Shown in pieces: positions 23,522 through 34,900 of a stretch of 64,000 nucleotides of DNA. The first letter of the stretch is position 1; each line of letters starts with the position of its first letter. The position numbers and the translations under genes were made by a program. Origin of the DNA: Laetiporus sulphureus 93-53 (Eukaryota; Basidiomycota; Agaricomycetes; Polyporales; Laetiporaceae); the NCBI RefSeq assembly GCF_001632365.1, contig NW_024468593.1:41251-105250 (forward strand). The letters run 5' to 3'. The notes under the pieces are model-generated. The model worked only from the letters and a program-made list of their open reading frames with translations. It was not told the DNA's origin and searched no databases.

Positions 23522-24643
23522 CACGGTCCTAGCTGAAAAAGCATAAGGTGCGTAAATCATCTTCATCGCCCGTATTCACATAACCTCATGCGCATGAAGT
23601 TTTTCTACCTACCACTACTAGCATACGCCAGCCCGTCACCGTAACCGATACAGAAGATACCCGACGTTGGAATTTTTGGCAGTACCTTTGCATCGTTGAG
23701 TACGCACAACGAGACGACCTTCGCCCTCTTGCTGTAAGCGACCTTTAATGATGGTTTCCGCGCATTTTGCCGATGCGTGCACAATCATACCACCTCAACA
23801 TACAGAATCTCCCTCTGTTGCCGCGCTCAGTGTAGCGTACGTCGGATCGTCGCACACGAACAAACGCCAAACACTTGTGATATTTGCCGCATGCAACTCG
23901 TCTTCCGCTTTCGAATCCTGCTGGGTAGTCAGAATGCATTTCCCGACTATCTTCTCGCTGCATTGTGGAAATTATCATTGCATAACCTCATTTTCTTTCG
24001 AGCAACGTTGTCCCGGAGCTAGGCACTACGCATCGACTTCGCAACGGAGCGTGCGGACACTTAGAATCCCGTACAATCAAGCTCAAGCACGCTGATTCAA
24101 TTCAAAGGGCCTGTATTCCATACTACTTCTTTGAGGCTCTAGCCATGCGGCCGTTCGAAGAAGCGAATTACCCTGCTGCAAGTAACAATTCGGATCCTGT
24201 TGGTCATCCAATCTCTCCTGTATAGTCCTTAAGCAACAGAGTCATGGACATACACCGTCATGGATATTTAATTCGATGGTCGATGATAGTAATTGACCTG
24301 AAATCTACGAGTTACTCGGCTGTAAGTTTCTTAACTGCAAAAACAAGCAAAGCGCAGAACGAGGCGAAATCGGCGTGCATCCCTCTTCGGAGAATTTTTC
24401 CGTCATTCTACCTCTCATCAGCCTGGAGGTAAGCAAGACCGATTTCGACAAGAAGATATCGAGCGCATGACATATCAATAAGGCAAGCATGAAGAAGATT
24501 ACACCGTAGCATAGCTGCGGAAGAGCGCGAACGTTGGACGAGGGACACGAAGGCTAACGACCAATACACAGGAGCGCAGAAGGATAGCCTCAATACATAT
24601 GTAAGCCACCACCATCAGCCGATCGCGCGGACAGCTGAACACT
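23522..24643. other. Intergenic sequence between PSF1 and the RlpA island
   Basis: About 1.1 kb holding the 3' ends of two convergent genes. Overlapping short open frames occur on both strands, none with a recognisable domain. Confidence 0.45.
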
Positions 24644-25261
24644 TTAGTTGTAGTGCCAGTTTGCGTAGATCACGCCGACGTCGAGGCCTGCGAAGTGCTC
24701 GAACAGGCTCTCGCTCAGATCGAGCCCGCCGGAAGGGCAGCCGGGGCACTACATTCAGGTAAGCACGTTGTTGCCCATTGTATACGAGAATTACTGACCT
24801 CATCCGCGATGGTAGCCTTGGCAGACTTGCCCTTGTAGTCGATCGTGATGGACTTGAAGCAATGCTTGCCACCATCGTAGAGCTACATACGGTCGCGGTG
24901 ATTCATTCATCGGAGTCCTTGGGAGGAGGAGATAAGGTCACACTCACGGCAGAGTCCAGTGCGACGATCTACATGCTATTGGTAAGTCTCTCAGATTGTC
25001 ATGCAGTCAATCGCACTCACATATTCGCTGTTGGTGACAGTCTTGCCGCACGAGCCGCTATCGAATACGTAGATGTCAAGGCGACGTTATGGCGGCGCGA
25101 AGGTACACTTACGTTCCCTCAGCGTCATACCAGGTCAACCTAGCGTTGCTGTAGGACTGGCGACGCTCGAGCTGGTTCTCGGTGGCGTTAAGCGGGCTGC
25201 CGTGGGCGAAGGAAGCGGCGAGCGAGATAAGGGCGAGTTTAGCGAGGGTCGAGAACTGCAT
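24644..25261 (-). CDS. Secreted RlpA-like double-psi beta-barrel protein, copy 1
   Basis: Five short exons give about 131 residues: a signal peptide (MQFSTLAKLALISLAASFAHG), a propeptide ending LERRQ, which is a dibasic Kex2-type site, then SYSNARLTWYDAEGT, GSCGKTVTNSEY, IVALDSA, LYDGGKHCFKSITIDYKGKS and finally DECPGCPSGGLDLSESLFEH with a WHYN end. The CGKxxxxSE, LYDGG..C, DECPGCP.GGLDL pattern is that of fungal RlpA-like/barwin-fold proteins, related to the riboflavin-aldehyde-forming enzyme family and to the first domain of expansins. They are secreted and thought to act on or at the cell wall; enzymatic activity is not established for most. The stop TAA is at 24644-24646. Three paralogues lie in the next 12 kb. 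Confidence 0.88.
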
Positions 25262-25356
25262 CTTGGTCTTGTCTGGTTGACTGAGTAGTGCGACTCGTCG
25301 GTTGGAGTAACTCTGGGTGAGTAGATGTGCTGTTCAAACGCAGAGTGTCCATCGTC

Positions 25357-25364
25357 CTTATATA
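25357..25364 (-). promoter_or_regulatory. TATA box of RlpA-like copy 1
   Basis: TATATAAG on the minus strand, about 96 nt before the start codon. The same box in the same context (TATAAGGA) precedes copies 2 and 3 at nearly identical distance. Confidence 0.65.
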
Positions 25365-26589
25365 CGTCTTCCCCCCTCTCCGCCGTTCGCAACGCCGACG
25401 TGTTGGTTCTTGCGATCCGCATCGGAGGATGCGCAACAACGAGGGCGGCCTGATTCCCGTGATCGCCATCTCCGCCTCTGCCTCCTCCTAACTCGTCGAG
25501 CACCATTCATGGCAACCTTCGGTGTCGCTTCTGTTTCGCTCTAGGCAAACGGAGGTAAGCTGGGCTCACGATGCTGGGCTTCGTACGCCGTTTGTTCCGC
25601 TACCGACGATGAAACGCGGTGATGCTCCACCGAAGTGCGAATACAGTGAGCCAACGCTGGCGATCCACGAGTGGATTGTCGGACTGGCAAGGAGAAGTGC
25701 ATCACTCTGAACCATCTTGTTCCGCAGTTTTCCAGATGAATTTTGATCGTGCAGCCAACATCGACCGCACCTCGGAGCGCTAGTAGGACCGACGATGAGA
25801 CCTTTGAGCAACACGAAGGGCCCGTAGTATCTAAGGAGCCAGCTAGTGCAGCACGCCTTAACAGGGGCTTTATGAGCTACTGAAACTGTAGATTCATCAA
25901 ACCACCGACTCACAAAAATTTCATGCATGAGGTTGTCTTTTCGTCGCTGTCCATTTCTCCAACTTTTTCATCACCATTTCTCACAGCATTTTCCGGGGCA
26001 TCGGTCTAAGTCTATGGGATTAGTGGCAAGGGCTTCCGCACCTCCATTTTCCGCGACCGACGCGCCATTCCATTGCGTTGAACCAGAACGAGCGAGATGT
26101 AGCACCATTGCTCCGGAAGAGCGGCGTGATCTCGCTTCGTCTGTACCCGACTCAGGCCGTGTGTTATTCACTTCTTCTTGATCTAGAATGCGATGCCGCT
26201 GGCGAATTGAGCACATGGGTGTTCCAGCGGCTATGTAGTCGCATCGTGAGCAAGGATCAACCCGAGGCGTTCGGCGGACATCACGCAGAGCCGCAGGCCT
26301 AGCTAGCGCGTTTGATCCTGTAGGTCATTCGGAATTCACAAACGCCGGCCGGGAAGAGTGCAAGAAATCTATTTAATTTTACGGAATTAGCCGACACCAT
26401 GAGCAGGAGTTGATGGCTGTAAGAACGCCAGAAGAGTTACATGCTCCTGTACTCACTGTCTACCCGCTTTCTCTCAGTGGCTGCCTTGGATGAAGCTGGA
26501 GCCATGATTTTACACAAGTCGATCAATGATCGTTACCCGAGCGACGTTTCATGTGTATCTCGATGAAAATCTGGTCGAATTTGTTTCCC

Positions 26590-26765
26590 GTCATATTGAT
26601 TTACTTTCGCCTGATTGGCCTGTTCGAGCTAGTCCAGCACGTTCATCGACATTCAATCCGGTGCTCGGAGGTGCTTGAGACGCACAAGAGCCGCTACTAC
26701 GGGTGTAGGTGCACGAGGCTATGTAACGCTCACCTTCCCGAACACGTGCGTCATCTACTTTAGGT
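26590..26765. repeat. Relic duplicated segment, copy A (pairs with 33030-33195)
   Basis: The stretch GATTGGCCTGTTCGAGCTAG...TTCAATCCG...GAGGCTAT..AACGCT...CACGTGCGTCATCTACT matches 33051-33190 in the same order and spacing, with many substitutions. Both copies lie about 1.4-1.7 kb upstream of an RlpA-like gene on the same side, so they are probably part of an old larger duplication. Confidence 0.6.
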
Positions 26766-26779
26766 CCGCGTCAATCTAC

Positions 26780-26825
26780 CGCTAATTTCCGCTGGACGCT
26801 ATCGCTAGTTTCCGCTGGACGCTAT
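26780..26825. repeat. Tandem repeat, two 23-bp units
   Basis: The unit CGCTA(A/G)TTTCCGCTGGACGCTAT, 23 bp, occurs twice in direct succession (26780-26802 and 26803-26825) with one difference. No further units follow. Confidence 0.8.
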
Positions 26826-27902
26826 CTCGGACGGGTTCCGTGGCTAGAGCGGGTATGATAATCACGTTTCATAGCGGCCGCCATGTTCGATCATTCAATG
26901 GGCGACACGCCCATGTTACTTGTTTCCATAGGCGCCGTCAAGTCTGATACAGAGTTTTGTCGGCCAACGCGGTCTAGAGGCCTTGTCCGCTTTTGTACCT
27001 GTGTTGTTCTTCGTCGCCGGATCAAATGATCGTTCCGTGTGTTACATCGATAATGCGGCTGGGGCAACACCGTCGTTTCTAGATGCCCTCATCAGTGCTG
27101 GTGAGGACCAATCAGCGCTAGTGCAAAGTATTTAAATCAAATTATCATTTTTTTCGTAGTTCTTCAGGCTGATTCTGATGAAAGCTAGTGCCGTGGTTGC
27201 GGAAAGTTCAACATAAATGTCTTCGAAAGCTCACTGAATGGCGCATTGCAGCCGCGCGTCAAGCCACCTATTTTCCTGCCAAGCCCATTCAACCAGGTTT
27301 CCACGCCAGTTCGCGACCTTCCTTGCCCATTATTGGGAGGCTATATTGTGTTCTCACGACGTCAAGCATGAGATCGAGCTCATGATTGACGCGAAAGTAT
27401 TCTCCCGTAGGCATTTGTTGATGACATGCCACCGCTGAAAGTCTCCAGTCCGGAAAGTATTGCATGCCATTCTCCCACAGACGTACCCTGACATGATGAA
27501 TGCAAAACGCGATGACGCCTCTAGATATTCACACAAGCTGTCCTTCTCGTTGACAAACGGCGCTGTCATGTTTCTGATGTAAGATTATGCAAAAACTCCA
27601 TATGTGCACAGGGGCCCGGTCGAAGCATTCCAGCGCATGGGATGGTGCAGGCGAAAAGCCACAGGGCTTTAATTCCCTCTCAGATGCATTAAGCCTCATC
27701 AATAGGTTCGCTATGATAAATTAAAGATTTCCCACTGGCCGACATTATGGGCTCGAATTCTGTTCCTCCTATGCTCAATAGACTTCAAGCCAAATTTTGA
27801 GTACTGAACGCGCAGCGCAGCTGAACACAGGTCTTGGCTCGCACGAGATGATGAACAACGATGACCGTCGTAGACCGACATGACTGTTGCGGTACTTTGA
27901 AA

Positions 27903-28138
27903 TTTGCGCCACAGGTGCGCGCCCGTGCGTGACAGACGCGAATCGTCACAGAGGCTTTGTCACCCTCGACTCCTCATGATCAACACCGGATTCAAGTTAC
28001 TCTCTCATGGGCATTGCCGCTTGCAACGGCGAGCGACCTAACGCCCAGTATCTGGTGTCCTAGTAATACAACTGCTGACAGGATCTCTTTGCTTGACCAC
28101 CCCAGACAACCCACTCAATTACAACGACGTCCTCGTAC
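27903..28138 (+). pseudogene. Possible decayed copy of the PSF1 promoter and N-terminal coding region
   Basis: TTGCGCCACAGG followed by TGCGCG recalls 22700-22715 just upstream of PSF1. TACAACGACGTCCTCGTAC at 28120-28138 is identical over 19 nt to 22874-22892, the PSF1 codons for YNDVLV. Between the two anchors the order is kept, including an ATG at the expected place, but the spacing is about 40 nt longer and the frame contains stops. It could be a truncated relic. The match is short, so chance or gene-conversion explanations remain. Confidence 0.4.
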
Positions 28139-28298
28139 ACGACTCCACACAATCGCCTCACGAGCGCTCAACAGTGTCATCTCGCGGGTCTCCCTTTGTT
28201 GCTCTCTTTTTGAAAGCAAGGTTGTGCAATTGCATTAAGCATTTAGATGGTCCTCATGTGACTCCCAGTCTCGATCCTCTTGTCACCGAATCATGCTG

Positions 28299-28717
28299 CA
28301 TCAGGAAAATGTCACTTTTTCTTTTTTGCTTCTTTTTGTACCTTTTTCTTACAAAGAAAATAATGTAGAAAAAGCGTGAGGATCGGCTTGAATTTGCCTT
28401 GTTCGCTTCTTTTTGAGCACTTTTTGGTTGCTTTCTGATCAGAAAGTTTGTGAAAAGTCCATTCAAGGACAAAAGGTCAGAGAATCTGCCTTGGAATTTC
28501 CTGATAGGCTTCTGGGCTTTTGTTCCTTTAATGGACTTGACGACAACTTTTTGGGCAAATCAGTGTTGCCAAGCGTCGTCAAGGAAGCAAAAGGCCATGA
28601 GAAAGTGAGGAATCAGCCGATCCTCATGCTTTTTTCTACATTGTTCTCTTTTCTGCCTTTTTTGTAAGAAAAAGGTACAAAAAGAAGCCAAAAAGAAAAA
28701 GTGATGTTTTCCTGATG
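28299..28717. mobile_element. MITE-like element with about 100-bp terminal inverted repeats
   Basis: The left arm (28299-28395) starts CATCAGGAAAATGTCAC and contains TTTTTGTACCTTTTTCTTAC and GAGGATCGGCTT. The right arm (about 28612-28717) is its reverse complement with scattered mismatches, ending AAGTGATGTTTTCCTGATG. The centre has no coding capacity. The dinucleotide TG lies outside both ends (28297-28298 and 28718-28719). The same 11-bp terminus is found on the 225-bp element at 15393, so these look like members of one non-autonomous family. The long arms could fold into a hairpin RNA if transcribed. Confidence 0.78.
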
Positions 28718-29064
28718 TGGGGAACCGGCTCGCATATTCTACACTCTGTGTAAAGAGTTCGATCGCACAGCTGAAGTGGTCTTCAATATTCACTTTTGCA
28801 AGAGTAGTCATATTAGCCAGCATTCCACATCAAACTCTCTTCCTGAGGGCGCGGGTCTTTCCGACGCCCTGCATCTAGGCTCAAGCGCGCCAATAGAATC
28901 TAAACAGTCTTTGTTCGGAACATTACTGCAGGAGCTCTGGTCCCCTATTTCAAACTAAGGACTAGAGTGCTGCGACATATGCTCCAGACACTCTGAATGA
29001 TCGTGTCTTCGCATTCAACAGCTCCGACGGTCGTGTGACAGGATCTGGATATCTGATTGAGGGG
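28718..29064. other. Short gap after the MITE
   Basis: No gene or repeat recognised. The sequence resembling the duplicated unit begins at about 29065. Confidence 0.4.
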
Positions 29065-29357
29065 TCAATGGCGATGTCTTATCGGAGACAGAGACTTGTT
29101 GGCTTATGTGCTCTTGGAGCGTGACTCGAGACAGTCAAATGTAGAAGAGGTGAAGTCGCATATCAGTCTAGTCTATCTGTTCATAGTTTGTAACATCAGA
29201 GCGAGTTCAATGTTACGATAGCATAGCTACAAGCAGCGATAACTTAGGGGCGGAATGGAAGACCAGCGATTTAGAAGGGTCGAAATCGGAAGAGGAGATG
29301 CTAATGTAAGGAGTGCTATCTTCGCTCTCCTGCGCTAACATTGCATAACGGAGCCTC

Positions 29358-29974
29358 TCAATTGTAGTACCAGTCTGCATAGAACAGTCCGACCTCGAGG
29401 CTCGCAAAGTATTCGAACAGGCTCACGCTCAGGTCGAGCCCGCCGGAAGGGCAGCCAACGCACTACATTCAGGTTAGCATGTTGTTGCCCATTGTAGACG
29501 AGAAATACCGACCTCATCTGCGATGGTCGCCACGGCAGACTTTCCGTTGTACTCGATCGTGATAGACTCTTCGCAGTGCGCGCCGCCGTCGTAGAGCTTT
29601 GTACCACGAAGGTGAACACTTCTTCGAGAGCATGACATATTATTCTATGGATGCTTACGGCGGAGTCGAGCGCAACGATCTGTAGAAACATGTAAGTCTC
29701 TGCTCGAATAATTGGACGCATTATGTTACTCACGAATTCGGTGTTCGTGATGGGTTTGTTGCATGAGCCGCTACCGAATACATCTATGTCAAGGCGACGT
29801 TGTCACGATACCAGCGAGCACCCACATTCCATCAGCGTTGTAGAAGGTCATTCTAGCGTTGGTGTACGACTGGCGGCGATCGAGCTGGCCCTCGCCGCTA
29901 GCGAGCGGAGTGCCGTGGGCAAAGGACGCGGCGAGCGAGAGGAGAGCGAACTTGGCGATCATCGAGAACTTCAT
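29358..29974 (-). CDS. Secreted RlpA-like double-psi beta-barrel protein, copy 2 (diverged)
   Basis: Same exon plan as copy 1. The signal peptide is MKFSMIAKFALLSLAASFAHG, the Kex2-like site is LDRRQ, and the mature part begins SYTNARMTFYNADG. Compared with its sister copies the conserved CGKT becomes CNKP and the DECPGCP block becomes DECVGCP, while LYDGGAHCEESITIEYNGKS, SGGLDLSVSLFEYFASLEVG and a WYYN end are kept. The first intron donor is GTGGGT, weaker than GTAAGT or GTGAGT in the others. TGA is at 29358-29360. No stop or frameshift is seen, so it can still encode a protein. The changes in two motif positions suggest relaxed constraint or a changed role. Confidence 0.82.
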
Positions 29975-30071
29975 CTTGGTCTGCCTTGGTTGATTGAAAA
30001 GTAGCTCCTCGGTTGGTGGAGTCGAGATGGGCGGATGTTCTGGGTTGTCCGACCAGTGATTTCTCATCGTC

Positions 30072-30078
30072 CTTATAT
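30072..30078 (-). promoter_or_regulatory. TATA box of RlpA-like copy 2
   Basis: ATATAAG within GCATATAAGGA on the minus strand, about 98 nt upstream of the start codon; identical in context to copy 3. Confidence 0.65.
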
Positions 30079-30825
30079 GCATCCAAGGCCCACTCCACTC
30101 CACTCGCAGCGCTGAGGCGTTGCTTCCTGCAGTGCAGCATGGGAGAACACATAAAGTGAGGAAGCTTGATTCTCACCATCCTCTCAGCCTCCTCTCTCGT
30201 TTGGTCGACATCGTCTTTCACTGCATTCATGTCGGTCTAGACTAATGGGGATAGGCGAGCGGAGGTGCCAACTCAGTTCACTCCACGCCTCCTTTGTTCC
30301 CCGTCCCCCGACTGATGCTGAGATGTCAACATTGCGATGCGGCGAGTGATGTTGGCGACGCTCCGGTAGCCTGGCAGATGCGAAACATCGCTACAATATT
30401 CTGATCGATGTCTATGCTGCAGTTCGCTCGACATCATTCTTCACGTCACTGGCGGATTGTGACAATGTCTTTTTGGAGACAGAAACTTGTTAGCTTATGT
30501 GGTTTTGGAGCGTGACTTGAGACATTTAAATGCGGAAGAGGTGAAGTCGCATACCCATCTTGTCCAGATTTCTGCGTTAGTCTAACCGCAACTCATCATA
30601 TCAGGAGTAAATAGCGCGATACGCATGCAGTGAGACCTTTCTTTCACAATTTATGCATTAAAGTGAGTTGCAGGTCTGGATAGCATAGTTACAAGCAGCG
30701 AGATATTAGATAAAAAGGGATGGACAGGAAGACTTGCGATTTAAGGGTCGGAATTTGGAAGAGGAATGCTAATGTAAGGAGTGCTATCTTCAGTTGCCTG
30801 CAATAACATTGCATAGCGGAGCCTC

Positions 30826-31442
30826 TCAGTTGTAGTACCAGTCTCCGTAGATCACACCGACATCAAGGCTCGCGAAGTGCTCGAACAGGCTCTCGGTCAG
30901 GTCGAGCCCGCCGGAAGGGCAGCCGGGGCACTACATTCAGGTTAGCACGTTGTTGTCCATTGGGGGCGAGAAATACTGACCTCATCTGCGATGGTCGCCT
31001 GGGCAGTCTTGCCATCGTACTCGATCGTGATGGACTTTCCGCAGTGCGCGCCGCTGTCGTAGAGCTGTATACCATGAAGGTGATTACGTGTTCGAGAACA
31101 TGACATATTATTCTATGGATGCTTACGGCGGAGTCGAGCGCAACGATCTAGAGAAACAAGTAAGCTTCTGCTGGAATAATTGAACAGATCATTTAACTGA
31201 CGTATTCGCTGTTCGTAACGGTATTGCCGCATGAGCCGCTGCCGAATAAGTCGATGTCAAGGTGATGTTGTCACGGCACGGAGGTGCACTCACGTTCCAT
31301 CAGCGTTGTACCAGGTCATTCTAGCATTGCTGTATGACTGGCGACGCTCGAGCTGGCCCTCACCGCTGGCGAGCGGGGTGCCGTGGGCGAAGGACGCAGC
31401 GAGCGAGAGGAGAGCGAACTTGGCGATCATCGAGAACTGCAT
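30826..31442 (-). CDS. Secreted RlpA-like double-psi beta-barrel protein, copy 3
   Basis: A five-exon gene of about 131 residues in the downstream unit of the tandem duplication. Signal peptide MQFSMIAKFALLSLAASFAHG, Kex2-like site LERRQ, then SYSNARMTWYNADGT, GSCGNTVTNSEY, IVALDSA, LYDSGAHCGKSITIEYDGKT, DECPGCPSGGLDLTESLFEH and the end GVIYGDWYYN. It keeps the CPGC motif, and overall lies closer to copy 1 in the motif positions than copy 2 does. TGA is at 30826-30828. A secreted role at the cell wall is expected from the family; biochemical activity is unknown. Copies 2 and 3 share the SLAASFAHGTPLASGEGQL segment exactly, which supports recent duplication. Confidence 0.87.
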
Positions 31443-31538
31443 CTTGGTCTTTCTTCGTTGACTGAGAGTAGCTCGTCAGTTGGCGGACTCGAAAGGAGTG
31501 AAAGTACTAGGTTGTCCGACCGGTGAGTGCTCCTTGTC

Positions 31539-31545
31539 CTTATAT
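31539..31545 (-). promoter_or_regulatory. TATA box of RlpA-like copy 3
   Basis: ATATAAG within GCATATAAGGACA on the minus strand, about 97 nt upstream of the start codon. Confidence 0.65.
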
Positions 31546-31930
31546 GCATTCAAGCCCCCCTCCACTCCATTCGCAGCGCCGACGCGTTGCTTCTTGCGAT
31601 GCGGCATCGGAGAACACATGGAGGTGAGACAACTTGCTTCTGCCCATCGTCTCAGCGTTCTCTCTCGCTTGGTCGACAGAGTCGTCCTTCACTGCATTCA
31701 TGTCGGTCTAGACTAACGGGGATAAACGAGCGAAGGTGACGCAGATTCGCTCCACGCTTCTTTTGTTCCGCATCCCCCGACTGATGCTGAAATGTCAACA
31801 TTAGGACGCAGTGAGTGATCTCGGCGACGGTCCGGGCAGGCTGGAAGACGCGAAAGATCGCCACAATATTCTGATCACCGCCTCTCCCAATTTGCTCGAC
31901 ATCATTCTTCGCGTCACCGACGCCATTTTT

Positions 31931-34900
31931 TCCCCTCCAAACTTAAAAAAGAAGCTGCGTCAACGAGCATACTCTGCTGCCCTTCTTTTGTTTTGCCGCC
32001 GATGTTTCGATACGGAGCATATGTCAACTGATCGGCCCACAACGTCAAATGCATAATGCTCTGTGTCCTGAGATTATAGTCTTCATCCGACGCTCAGACG
32101 CAATACCAGCCCATCCTGGGACGGGCTGAGCGCAGAAACCCCCTTTTCCGCCTCCAGTCATCTTTTGTCTTTCCAGAATTCTTGGATTTCTTCTCTCACT
32201 AATTCGATGTGGCTTTACATACATAGTTGCAATGGTGCAAACCTTTCCCTGTGCTTCTTTTGTTCCGCAACTAAGACTGATACGCGGTGTTGATCCGTCT
32301 AGGCGGACATACACCCCGCGAGCGTCAGTACGGCCCGCAGCGTAGGCGAGCAACATTAAAGGCAAAATAATTGTCCACGAAGAAATCCTCTCGAGCATCT
32401 TAGAGTGTTTATCTTGTGTCAATTTTTGAAGCGATGGATGCCGCCTCTGTCTATATTGTGGTGGAACGCCTCGGCCACGCAGGTTGTCTTCCGTGCTTCT
32501 TTCCTTCCGGAGCCGATGTTAGGGTCCCGTTCCGAAATGGAGGAGTGAATGCAGCGCTTCTTCCAACGAGAGTGCTACCGCTTCTCAGAGGCAACGAACG
32601 ACTCAGAGAACGAGATGTTATCCCGTTTCGCCTTCTGTCCGAACAGTCCGGATACCGATCAGTTCTAATGCAACTCGTGCTAGGCACATATGGATGGCCC
32701 GGCGGCTATGTGGTCGAGTCATTGGCAACCAGGCGCCGGAGCGAGGAGAGCGGCGCGCGTCACACAAGCGGGAATCCTCCGACCGCGCTCGTTCGCATCG
32801 GTATTCGAAATCAAACTGACGCTGACTGGGAAGAAAACACGTTTCACGGCGTTGTCGGGTGTGATGGCTGGGTATTGCTGCAGCAACGCCAGGAGGAGCG
32901 TTCATAATTTACTGTGTCTGTTGATTGCTTTCAGATTTTGTCAAAGTTCGACAGAAATAGCACTCGCACGTGTGGATCTGCAATCGCTTGTTTTATCTCG
33001 GTAAGTAATATGCGAATTCGTCAGCAGACATATTCACATACCGTCCCATCCGATTGGCCCATTCGACCTAGTCTGGCGTTCAATCCGCCGGCTTCGGACG
33101 TGCTAGAAGCCCGCACGAGCGTTCGATGGTGCGATCAAGGGCGAGAGGCTATTCAACGCTAGCAACGGCCGTGCACGTGCGTCATCTACTCTCCTTCTAA
33201 CTCTGGTGAGCCTTCCTAGTTACAGTCGACATCTACTCCTCTCTTGAACGTCCAGCCATCAGCAGCACAGGGATAGTGTGGGTGAAACCAACGTGATTGA
33301 AGTGTTTCGCATTGCGCGCAACATCAAACAGGCGATACGCCTGTGTTGCTTTGTCGCGATGGGGATGACTGCTGTCAAATCCGAAACGACTTTCACACAA
33401 TACTCCGTGGACGCACAAGCATCAACGAGCGCCGCGCCGTCCGCTCGCACGCTTCTCTATCCTTGCGGAACCAACTTCATCTTCGCACGCTTCTTTAGGA
33501 TCAATGTGGTCAGAGCACATGATGGTAGGCATGCGTCTTGGACCATCGCTAGTGTGTACAAAATGACTTTTTTCACTATATCTGACCTGGTGTTCCTTAC
33601 CGCAGCTTTAGTTGGTAGTAACGGTAAATAGTTGACATGTCTATGCGTCATATGTGACTCGTGAGTAGGTTCGTCTCGCAGTCCAGACAGCGGGGGAGCT
33701 TAGCTGTTGCGTTACCTCATGGGATCATGTCAATTGTAGATTCGGGACCTCTTGAGAATGGTGCTCTCGGCGCGGCGGTTGAAGAATAATCGGGCTGGCT
33801 CGACACGGTCCCTTGTGGGTAATTTCTGTTCGCCACGTTCCCACATACGAGCGCTGACATGATGGGCGCTCAGCGCGCAGTGTCGACCCGCCGTTGGAGT
33901 GCCCTGGTAGGGATCTCGGCTGGATATACGCTCTTCGACTGTTTCGGAGGAGTGCATGATCACAAGGGGCAGGGCATAATGGACTGTTTCCGATGAACCA
34001 CCGAGTCACATACAGGTCGCTGTAAGCTATGCTTATGCACTAGATCGCGGTATGTCACCATCGAACTCTCCGATTTCAGCGGTGATAACAAGGTCCTAGA
34101 TGCGTGTACTTGACAACTCACCGTGACATTGACCATGTTTTGCTGAAATCATAGTTCACTACCGTCATTGCCATTCTGATTTTCGTACGGCAACGATCAC
34201 CGGTAAGTGTTTAGTTACATATATGTGTAACAACGAAATGGCACTTGTATTAACCTGTGCATGCTTCAGGTCTGTGCGAGATGGTCCCAGATTCGGAATT
34301 ATGCAATCAAGTGCCCGTAATTGTGCGGCTATCCTCGACCCAGAAGGTCTCTTTGCCGAATAATCGGATACAAATTTACTTCGGCCAGTCAGTCGTGGAC
34401 GTAGCGCTCCTTCGTAGGTGCTCCACTCTGTGCGGATCTATCTGATAATCAATGCGGGACCTAGTTGTCGGGATGATGTAAGGTTAGCTCATCCTCCGAT
34501 GTTTCACGCTTTTTACCACTTTCATTACTCGTTGCAGGCGCAACACTCATGTGGGATTGTAAATGGCTACATTTTCCACAATATTGAAAGTCCACTCTCC
34601 AGTGAACCCAGCCTCTCGTGGTACTAAGCTTCGGATGACGGGTTTTCTGCGCGGGGTTCTCAACGTGTATACCTTTCTTCATAGTGATCCCCTGCTTTCT
34701 TGGTATAACTTGCATTCAAAACTAGAATCAAAATCCGAGCGCGCAATTTCGGCAATAAGAAATAGGGGATTGCCGGAATGAATGCGATACCGTGGACAGT
34801 CCCAGGCGCGTGAATGTCATGATGAATGACTGTGTGCAGGGTCTATGTGCGTTTTTTCTACCTACTGACATTGCCAACCAAATGGCATGCCCTGTTTTCG

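Larger units (their letters stand above)
25365..28298. other. Gene-poor repeat-containing stretch of the RlpA island
   Basis: No intact gene recognised in almost 3 kb. The part nearest RlpA copy 1 resembles the upstream regions of copies 2 and 3 in a diverged form (the motifs TTTGTTCCGC and CGCATCGGAG recur). Smaller repeats inside are listed separately. Confidence 0.45.
29065..30455. repeat. Tandem duplication, unit A (contains RlpA-like copy 2)
   Basis: From GGAGACAG..ACTTGTT.GCTTATGTG near 29083 to CTCGACATCATTCTTC.CGTCAC near 30430 this unit matches 30456-31930 base for base over most of its length, through the gene, its promoter and flanks such as GGTCTAGACTAA.GGGGATA. The divergence is modest, so the duplication is fairly recent. 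Confidence 0.8.
30456..31930. repeat. Tandem duplication, unit B (contains RlpA-like copy 3)
   Basis: Direct repeat of 29065-30455, in the same orientation and immediately adjacent. Matching landmarks are the GAAGAGGTGAAGTCGCATA block (30532 against about 29145), the gene itself, and the CTGATGCTGA.ATGTCAACATT block (about 31780 against 30312). Confidence 0.8.

Noticed and set aside
32416..32907. 163-codon open frame on the plus strand
   Set aside because: No domain or family resemblance, no signal peptide, and comparable antisense frames overlap it; likely chance in GC-rich sequence.
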